A stretch of DNA of 12,327 nt from Bacillota bacterium (GTDB taxonomy: Bacteria; Bacillota; Sulfobacillia; JAJZYS01; JAJYTV01): contig JAKAPV010000063.1 of assembly GCA_021806845.1 (NCBI GenBank), forward strand, positions 1-12,327, written 5' to 3'. The translations under genes and the position numbers were made by a program. The notes beneath the pieces are model-generated. The model worked only from the letters and a program-made list of their open reading frames with translations. It did no database searches and was not told where the DNA came from. This document shows positions 5,825-12,327 of this stretch, piece after piece. Within the stretch, counting starts at the first letter, position 1. Each line of letters opens with the position of its first letter.

Positions 5825-6886
5825 ATGGGCAAGCGGGTGGTCTGCGCGATGAGCGGCGGCGTCGATTCGTCGGTCGCCGCGGCGCTTCTCAAGGCGCAGG
5901 GATACGAAGTGATCGGCATTACGATGGAGATCTGGCCGGAGATGGACCAGGCGCAGATGGCACACCACGGCGGCTGCTGCTCGATCGCGGCGGTCGAGGA
6001 CGCGCGCTCCGTCTGCGACCGCCTCGGCATCCCGCACTATGTGATGAACCTGCGCGAGCGCTTCCAGCGCGGCGTCATCGATCTCTTCCGCAACGAATAC
6101 CTCGCGGGGCGCACGCCGAATCCGTGCATCGCCTGCAACCGCTCGGTGAAGTTCGACGAACTGCTCGAGCGGGCGGAGGCGCTCTCGGCCGATTACCTCG
6201 CGACGGGGCATTACGCGCGCGTGGCGGCCGGGCCGCACGGCTACCGCCTGCTGCGCGCGCAGGACCCGCACAAGGACCAGACCTATGTGCTCTACGGCCT
6301 CGGGCAGCGCGAACTGTCGCGCGTCCTGTTCCCCGTCGGCGAGTACGAGAAGCCGGCCATCCGCGAGATCGCCCGCGAAGCCGGGCTGAGCCTCTGGGAC
6401 AAGCCAGACTCCCAGGAGATCTGCTTCGTCGCCGGGGACTACCGCGAGCTCGTCGCGGCACAGGCCCAGCCCGGTCGTTTCGTCGACCGGGCCGGAAACG
6501 ACCTCGGCGAGAGTCCCGGCGTCGCGCACTTTACGGTCGGACAGCGCCGCGGCATCGGCATCTCGGCCGACCGACCGTACTACGTGATCGAGCTGCGCCC
6601 CGGGGAAAACCGCGTCGTGCTCGGCCACAAGGAGGAGCTGCTCGGATACTCGTGCACGCTCGACGACGTGCAATATGTTGCCGCTCAGCGTCCCCAAGAG
6701 CCGTTCGATTGCACCGTGCGGATCCGCGCGCACGGGCAGGAGGTGCCCGCGACCGTGACACCCGACGGCGATCGCGCACAAGTGGCGTTCCACGCGCCGC
6801 AGCAGGCGATCGCACCCGGCCAGGCCGCGGTTTTCTATAGCGGCGACGAGTGCCTTGGCGGCGGTACGATCCGCAGCGCAACCTAA
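5825..6886 (+). CDS. mnmA: tRNA-specific 2-thiouridylase MnmA
   Basis: A 353-residue enzyme that adds sulfur to C2 of uridine 34 in tRNAs for Lys, Glu and Gln, using ATP and a persulfide. The PP-loop is SGGVDSS (residues 10-16). HHGGCCS (47-53) is the family's substrate-side motif. NPCIACNR carries the nucleophile Cys101, and DSQEICFVAGD carries the persulfide Cys200, matching E. coli Cys102 and Cys199. KDQTYVL and GQRRGIG (tRNA binding/interdomain) are also intact, followed by the C-terminal beta barrel. The ATG follows GGAGGAGG by 6 bases and lies 14 bases after the desulfurase stop, so sulfur donor and user are made together. In Bacillus, yrrB and recD2 (yrrC) usually follow; here a strong hairpin and the PRC-barrel gene come next. 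Confidence 0.97.
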   Translation: MGKRVVCAMSGGVDSSVAAALLKAQGYEVIGITMEIWPEMDQAQMAHHGGCCSIAAVEDARSVCDRLGIPHYVMNLRERFQRGVIDLFRNEYLAGRTPNPCIACNRSVKFDELLERAEALSADYLATGHYARVAAGPHGYRLLRAQDPHKDQTYVLYGLGQRELSRVLFPVGEYEKPAIREIAREAGLSLWDKPDSQEICFVAGDYRELVAAQAQPGRFVDRAGNDLGESPGVAHFTVGQRRGIGISADRPYYVIELRPGENRVVLGHKEELLGYSCTLDDVQYVAAQRPQEPFDCTVRIRAHGQEVPATVTPDGDRAQVAFHAPQQAIAPGQAAVFYSGDECLGGGTIRSAT

Positions 6887-6900
6887 CGCGCCTGTATCAC

Positions 6901-6938
6901 GTCACCCCCGTCTGCGGAACACTGCAGACGGGGGTGAC
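6901..6938 (+). promoter_or_regulatory. Strong hairpin after mnmA that includes the ribosome binding site of the next gene
   Basis: Bases 6901-6915 and 6924-6938 are exact reverse complements (15 bp). G6916-T6923 and G6917-C6922 extend the stem to 17 bp with an AACA loop. It starts 14 bases after the mnmA stop. The 3' arm holds GGGGGTGA (6930-6937), which is the Shine-Dalgarno sequence for the TTG start at 6944. If folded, it would hide that site. Only ATCATTTG follows, without a true T-run, so it is a poor intrinsic terminator despite the strong stem. It may act as a terminator, an mRNA stabiliser for mnmA, or a translational control element. Confidence 0.6.
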
Positions 6939-6943
6939 ATCAT

Positions 6944-7309
6944 TTGCTCGCGCGCTCACTGATCGGCAAGGCGGTCCGGGACGAACGCGGCGTCCTTGTC
7001 GGACGCGTGCGCGACGTCGCCTTCGCCAGCGGGGAACTGCGCTACTGCCGCACCGATCGCGGGGTCTACGAGGTGCGCGCGCGGGCAGGTGACCGACTGA
7101 TCGCCGGCAGGCGCGCCGACGGCGAGGGTCTTTGGCTGCGCCAGCACCCGCGGCTTAAGGACGACCCGCAGGGCGCGGTGCAGGACTTCGTGCTCGGAGG
7201 CGGGCTCGGCGCGCCGCTCTGCATCGTGACGCGCGGGCTGATGCAGGACTTGCTGCGCGGCCGGGATCTCCTGCCGACGACGCGCCTTGTCTGCGAGGAC
7301 AGCCCATGA
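6944..7309 (+). CDS. PRC-barrel domain protein (YrrD-like)
   Basis: A 121-residue protein whose first half fits a PRC-barrel: SLIGKAVRDERGVLVGRVRDVAFASG, with the usual LIGKxVxDxxGxxVGxVxDV pattern at residues 5-25. The remainder is less clear and may be a degenerate second barrel (GLGAPLCIVTRGLM near residue 90). The position between mnmA and the permease/alaS genes is that of Bacillus yrrD, a PRC-barrel protein of unknown role, though this one looks shorter. The TTG at 6944 is the only good start: an in-frame TGA at 6935-6937 lies just upstream, and GGGGGTGA sits 6 bases before it. That site is inside the hairpin after mnmA. The TGA stop overlaps the ATG of the next small gene by four bases (ATGA), so the two are coupled. 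Confidence 0.75.
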   Translation: MLARSLIGKAVRDERGVLVGRVRDVAFASGELRYCRTDRGVYEVRARAGDRLIAGRRADGEGLWLRQHPRLKDDPQGAVQDFVLGGGLGAPLCIVTRGLMQDLLRGRDLLPTTRLVCEDSP

Positions 7310-7473
7310 TCTGTCCTAGCTGCGGGTCCCGCGCTACTGGCCAGGTGGGGCCGGAGCAGTTCTACTGCTGGGACTGCTGCATCGAGTGGCAGGTCGGGTC
7401 GCAGGGCAGCCAGCTCTTCATGATCGGCGAGGAAGGCGATCTCATTCCCGTGGAACCTGCGGAAGGAGGTTAG
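7306..7473 (+). CDS. Zinc-ribbon microprotein, 55 residues
   Basis: This small gene starts at an ATG that overlaps the PRC-barrel stop (ATGA at 7306-7309) and ends with TAG at 7471-7473. The product opens MICPSCGSRATGQVGPEQFY and continues CWDCCIEW, so it has two CxxC knuckles: Cys3/Cys6 and Cys21/Cys24, with an extra Cys25. That is a compact zinc ribbon followed by an acidic tail (MIGEEGDLIPVEP). Similar short proteins with the CPSCG...(Q)(Y/F)YCW(D/N)C pattern occur in Bacilli as uncharacterised proteins. Nothing shows whether it binds nucleic acid or protein. The intact cysteine spacing, the coupled start and the GGAGG of the next gene placed inside its last codons all support real coding. 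Confidence 0.78.
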   Translation: MICPSCGSRATGQVGPEQFYCWDCCIEWQVGSQGSQLFMIGEEGDLIPVEPAEGG

Positions 7474-7478
7474 GTACA

Positions 7479-7646
7479 ATGCGGCCTTATATCCGGGGAC
7501 TGATGACCGGAGGATTGCTCGCTGCGGGACTCGTCATGTGGCTGCAGGGCCGGCGGCGCAGGCGGCGCTTCATGTACCTTGGTGCCCGGTCGGTGGCCCA
7601 GGCTGCACAGGGAGGTCGTCGCTGGCTTGCGCGTGCCGGGCGGTAG
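7479..7646 (+). CDS. Small membrane microprotein, 55 residues
   Basis: The start ATG at 7479 lies 8 bases after a full AAGGAGGT (7463-7470), the best ribosome binding site in this cluster. The product has one membrane segment, GLMTGGLLAAGLVMWLQ (about residues 8-24). It is followed by a very basic stretch (RRRRRR at 26-31) and an Ala/Arg-rich tail. The basic side should stay in the cytoplasm. I do not recognise a family. By position it resembles the tiny hypothetical membrane proteins found near yrrI and alaS in Bacilli. It overlaps the permease start by 20 bases and is likely co-translated with it. The open frame upstream of this ATG (from 7386) runs through the zinc-ribbon gene and is not coding. 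Confidence 0.65.
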   Translation: MRPYIRGLMTGGLLAAGLVMWLQGRRRRRRFMYLGARSVAQAAQGGRRWLARAGR

Positions 7647-8667
7647 GCGGCTCGTCATTCTGGCCGCGGCGGCACTGGCCGCTGCGGCCCTTCTCTATGC
7701 CGTGCGAGCGGTGCTGCTGCCGTTCGTGCTCGCAGGCGTCATCGCCTACCTCCTGAGCGGGCCGGTGCGCTATCTCGAGGCGCACGGAACCAGGCGGACG
7801 CGCGCGGTGCAGCTCGTGTACCTCGCATTCATCGTCTTCCTGGCGATGCTTGCGAGCTGGCTCGTGCCGGCGATCGGACAGGAGTCTCAGCATCTCCTGC
7901 AGCAGCTGCCGCGCCTCGGGCACGGCCTCGACGCCCTGATGCGCGACTACGACCGCCTATTCCGCGGCCGCGCCATGCCCGACACCTATCGCCGCGCGGG
8001 CGACGCCCTGATCGCCAGCGTCGAGACGCGCCTCGTCGACGCTCTGCGGGGCATCGCCCAAGGTCTGCTCGGTGCGGCGCCGATCCTCCTCGCGATCGGG
8101 ATCGCGCCGTGGATCGGGTACTACCTCCTGCGCGACGCGCAGAGGGTCCGCCGCGGCCTCCTGTCGCTGCTGCCAGCGGACTGGCAGGAGACCGCTGCGG
8201 AGTGGATCGGCGAAGTGGACAGGGTCCTCTCGGGGTACCTGCGCGGACAGGCGCTCGTCGCCCTCGTCGTCGCGGCGCTCGCCTTTGCCGTCATGACCAT
8301 CTTCGGCCTCGGATTCGGCGCGATGGTGGCTCTCGTGGCAGGCGCGACCGACATGGTGCCGTTCGTCGGACCATTTCTCGGCGCGCTGCCCGCCGTGGTG
8401 ATCGCGTCTGGCCGCTCCCTCGAGACGGCGGCGTGGGTCGCGTTCGCCTTCTTCCTCATCCACGAGACGGAGGGCAACCTCCTCGCGCCGCTGCTCGTGG
8501 GGGAGTCGATCGGGCTGCATCCTGTGCTGCTGCTGCTTTCCATCTTCATCGGCGGAGAAGTGGCGGGGCTCACGGGCGTCCTTCTGGCCGCCCCCATCGC
8601 GGGCATCCTCTTGGCCACGGGGCGGATCATTTCCCGGGGGCTCCTCTTGCCGAAGGCGCTGCGCTAA
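7627..8667 (+). CDS. AI-2E family transporter (YrrI-like permease)
   Basis: A 346-residue membrane protein of the AI-2E/TqsA family (PF01594 type), which includes autoinducer-2 exporters, Na+/H+ antiporter-like members and sporulation proteins such as YtvI. It has paired N-terminal membrane helices (about 9-25 and 28-45), a helix at 61-80 and a soluble region at 82-145. A C-terminal block of helices follows. The family signatures are GYYLLRD (164-170), TDMVPFVGPF (241-250), HETEGNLLAP (279-288) and GGEVAGLTGVLLAAPI (309-324). The substrate is unknown. The frame is open from 7579. I chose the TTG at 7627 because GGAGGT (7611-7616) precedes it by about 10 bases and the first helix follows promptly; the GTG at 7633 is an alternative. 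The location just before alaS matches Bacillus yrrI. Confidence 0.88.
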   Translation: MRVPGGRRLVILAAAALAAAALLYAVRAVLLPFVLAGVIAYLLSGPVRYLEAHGTRRTRAVQLVYLAFIVFLAMLASWLVPAIGQESQHLLQQLPRLGHGLDALMRDYDRLFRGRAMPDTYRRAGDALIASVETRLVDALRGIAQGLLGAAPILLAIGIAPWIGYYLLRDAQRVRRGLLSLLPADWQETAAEWIGEVDRVLSGYLRGQALVALVVAALAFAVMTIFGLGFGAMVALVAGATDMVPFVGPFLGALPAVVIASGRSLETAAWVAFAFFLIHETEGNLLAPLLVGESIGLHPVLLLLSIFIGGEVAGLTGVLLAAPIAGILLATGRIISRGLLLPKALR

Positions 8668-8688
8668 CCATAGATGCGGCCAAGGCGC

Positions 8689-8694
8689 TATACT
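8689..8694 (+). promoter_or_regulatory. Possible -10 box for alaS
   Basis: TATACT, one base from the consensus, lies in the 61-base gap between the permease and alaS, about 35 bases before the alaS start. The best -35 at the right distance (TAACCA, 8665-8670) is weak and overlaps the permease stop. alaS is therefore probably read both from upstream and from this site. Confidence 0.33.
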
Positions 8695-8728
8695 TGGTGC
8701 AAATTGTCCCGCGGGAGGATGCACTCGC

Positions 8729-11365
<2,637 letters not shown>

Positions 11366-11386
11366 CCAGCAGGGAGGTGGCAGCGG

Positions 11387-11632
11387 ATGCAGGACGACAA
11401 GACCAGGATGTTCGAGGTTCGGCCCGAGGGACCGAACGCCGCGGACGTCCTGCGCAGCGTGCACCGGGCCCTGAAGGAGAAAGGCTACAATCCGGTCGTC
11501 CAGATCGTCGGCTATCTCCTGTCCGGAGACCCGGCGTACATCACCGCGCATCGGGACGCCCGCAACCTGATCCGCCAGGTGGAGCGGGACGAACTGATGG
11601 AAGAACTGGTGCGCCACTACCTGGAAGCGTAG
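11387..11632 (+). CDS. ireB: IreB family regulatory phosphoprotein (UPF0297, YrzL)
   Basis: An 81-residue protein of the IreB/UPF0297 family. In Enterococcus, IreB is phosphorylated on N-terminal threonines by the kinase IreK and acts in cephalosporin resistance and control of cell-wall synthesis. The hallmark core EKGYNPVVQIVGYLLSGDPAY (shown here in shortened form as EKGYNP, QIVGYLLSGDP) is intact, and so is DARNLIRQVERDELMEELV. Thr6 in DDKTRMF is the likely phosphorylated position by analogy. The ATG has GGGAGGTGG 6 bases upstream. Its TAG stop overlaps the GTG start of ruvX by one base. The alaS-ireB-ruvX order is conserved across Bacillota, although the reason for the linkage is not evident from sequence. 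Confidence 0.95.
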   Translation: MQDDKTRMFEVRPEGPNAADVLRSVHRALKEKGYNPVVQIVGYLLSGDPAYITAHRDARNLIRQVERDELMEELVRHYLEA

Positions 11633-12060
11633 TGGGGCGCACGCTTGCGCTGGACCCCGGCTCCCGCCGGATCGGCGTCGCGGTGTCCGACGAGACGGGC
11701 CTCGTGGCGCGCGGCATCGAAACGCTCGCAGCGCGCAAAGATCCCGCTGCCCTGCACCAGGAGATTGCCGAACTTGCGCGAAGGTACGACATCGAACGCA
11801 TCTTGGTCGGCCTTCCGCGTCACATGGACGGCCGTGAGGGAGAGGGCGCAGAGGCTGCCCGCAAACTCGCCGAAGCATGCGCTTCCGTTACGGGTCTTCC
11901 GGTGATACTGTGGGATGAGCGCCTGAGCACCAAGGGTGCGGAACGCCTCCTGATCGAGGCGGACCTGTCCCGGGAACGCCGTCGGCGCATCATCGATCGC
12001 CAGGCTGCGCAGTGGATTTTGCAGAGCTACCTCGACCAGCGGCGTGGCCCGGCGAGTTAG
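11632..12060 (+). CDS. ruvX: Holliday junction resolvase-like protein RuvX/YqgF
   Basis: A 142-residue RNase H-fold nuclease of the YqgF/RuvX family. The family has been linked to Holliday junction resolution and to 16S rRNA 5'-end processing. The acidic catalytic set is present: Asp8 in LALDPGSRRIGVAVSD, Glu96 in LWDERLST and Asp122 in IIDRQAAQ. The LVGLPRHMDG and QSYLD blocks are also typical. The start is GTG at 11632, sharing its G with the ireB stop (TAGTG), with only a weak upstream purine stretch, so translation is probably coupled to ireB. The open frame continues upstream through ireB and alaS, but those residues do not belong to the family. Length matches Bacillus YrrK. Confidence 0.95.
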   Translation: MGRTLALDPGSRRIGVAVSDETGLVARGIETLAARKDPAALHQEIAELARRYDIERILVGLPRHMDGREGEGAEAARKLAEACASVTGLPVILWDERLSTKGAERLLIEADLSRERRRRIIDRQAAQWILQSYLDQRRGPAS

Positions 12061-12079
12061 CCGAGAAAGGGAGGCTACC

Positions 12080-12327
12080 ATGGCTGATCACCCGGACCGC
12101 GAGCACCACCACGACCACGAGCACGACCACGTCGCCGAGGACGAGGTCATCACCCTTGTCGACGAGGACGGCAAGGAGCACCAGTTCGCGCTCTTGGACG
12201 TCATCGAGGTAGATGAGAACGAGTACGCCATCCTGATCCCTGCCGGAGACGCCGACGCCGACGCCGACGCCGAAGGCGAGGAGGCCGACGAGGCCGTCAT
12301 CCTGCGCATGGAGGAGGACGCGGAGGG
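12080..12327 (+). CDS. yrzB: DUF1292 protein (YrzB-like), 3' end missing
   Basis: An ATG at 12080 with GGGAGG 5 bases upstream opens a frame that runs off the right edge after 82 codons. The core EVITLVDEDGKEHQFALLDVIEVDE, given here by its parts VITLVDEDGKE and FALLDVIEVDENEYAIL, is the DUF1292 pattern. The gene order after ruvX matches Bacillus yrzB. The protein is small, strongly acidic and of unknown function. Two features are unusual. The first 17 residues hold seven histidines among Asp and Glu (EHHHDHEHDH), a possible metal-binding tail. An Asp-Ala repeat (DADADADA) interrupts the stretch after YAILIPAG. The total length is unknown because of truncation. Confidence 0.88.
   Translation, partial: MADHPDREHHHDHEHDHVAEDEVITLVDEDGKEHQFALLDVIEVDENEYAILIPAGDADADADAEGEEADEAVILRMEEDAE
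12248..12271 (+). repeat. Tandem hexanucleotide repeat (GACGCC)x4
   Basis: Four exact copies of GACGCC lie inside the DUF1292 gene and encode four Asp-Ala pairs. Because the unit is six bases, gain or loss of a copy would keep the reading frame. The repeat falls in the acidic linker region rather than in the conserved core, so length change is probably tolerated. Confidence 0.7.

Noticed and set aside
5731..6840. 369-codon plus-strand open frame overlapping mnmA
   Set aside because: Out-of-frame shadow of mnmA, extremely Arg-rich, with no family features.
6901..6938. Simple intrinsic terminator call for the post-mnmA hairpin
   Set aside because: Stem is strong but no T-run follows and the 3' arm is the next gene's ribosome binding site, so it is reported as a regulatory hairpin instead.

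Overview
The window reads as chromosomal DNA from a high-GC member of the Bacillota (Firmicutes), most likely close to the Bacilli. Long stretches are about two-thirds G+C and Shine-Dalgarno sequences are strong (GGAGG-type). The gene order is the main evidence. rarA, an Rrf2 regulator, a cysteine desulfurase, mnmA, a YrrD-like PRC-barrel gene, an AI-2E family permease (YrrI-like), alaS, ireB, ruvX and a DUF1292 gene (YrzB-like) lie in the same relative order as the rarA(yrvN)-cymR-yrvO-mnmA-yrrD-yrrI-alaS-yrzL-yrrK-yrzB block of Bacillus. The exact genus cannot be read from the sequence. This is mostly an ordinary housekeeping region, and I do not see a clearly new biological system in it.

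Left part (1-4190). The 3' end of rarA is followed, with a one-base overlap, by a VOC/glyoxalase-like gene. Next comes an accessory segment: a lower-GC gap (1418-1670), an alpha/beta hydrolase on the minus strand, a broken lipoprotein gene on the plus strand, and a PHP-domain metallo-phosphoesterase gene on the minus strand. The last three genes and the VOC gene have no place in the Bacillus order, so this looks like an insertion or exchange point between rarA and the Rrf2 regulator gene.

Middle part (4191-6943). The Rrf2 regulator, cysteine desulfurase and mnmA form a plus-strand operon behind a recognisable promoter. The desulfurase mobilises cysteine sulfur and MnmA places it on U34 of tRNA. 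The regulator sits in the cymR position but carries an IscR-like Cys/His set, so it may sense Fe-S or sulfur status. A 17-bp hairpin follows mnmA, and its 3' arm contains the ribosome binding site of the next gene.

Right part (6944-12327). The PRC-barrel gene is followed by two microprotein genes (a zinc ribbon and a one-membrane-segment protein) and the permease gene, all overlapping or closely spaced. Then come alaS, ireB and ruvX (one-base stop/start overlap) and a His-rich DUF1292 gene cut by the window edge. Relative to Bacillus, recD2/yrrC and yrrB are absent between mnmA and the PRC-barrel gene, and the yrvM (tcdA) gene is absent near rarA. Non-ATG starts, especially TTG, are unusually common, including at alaS.
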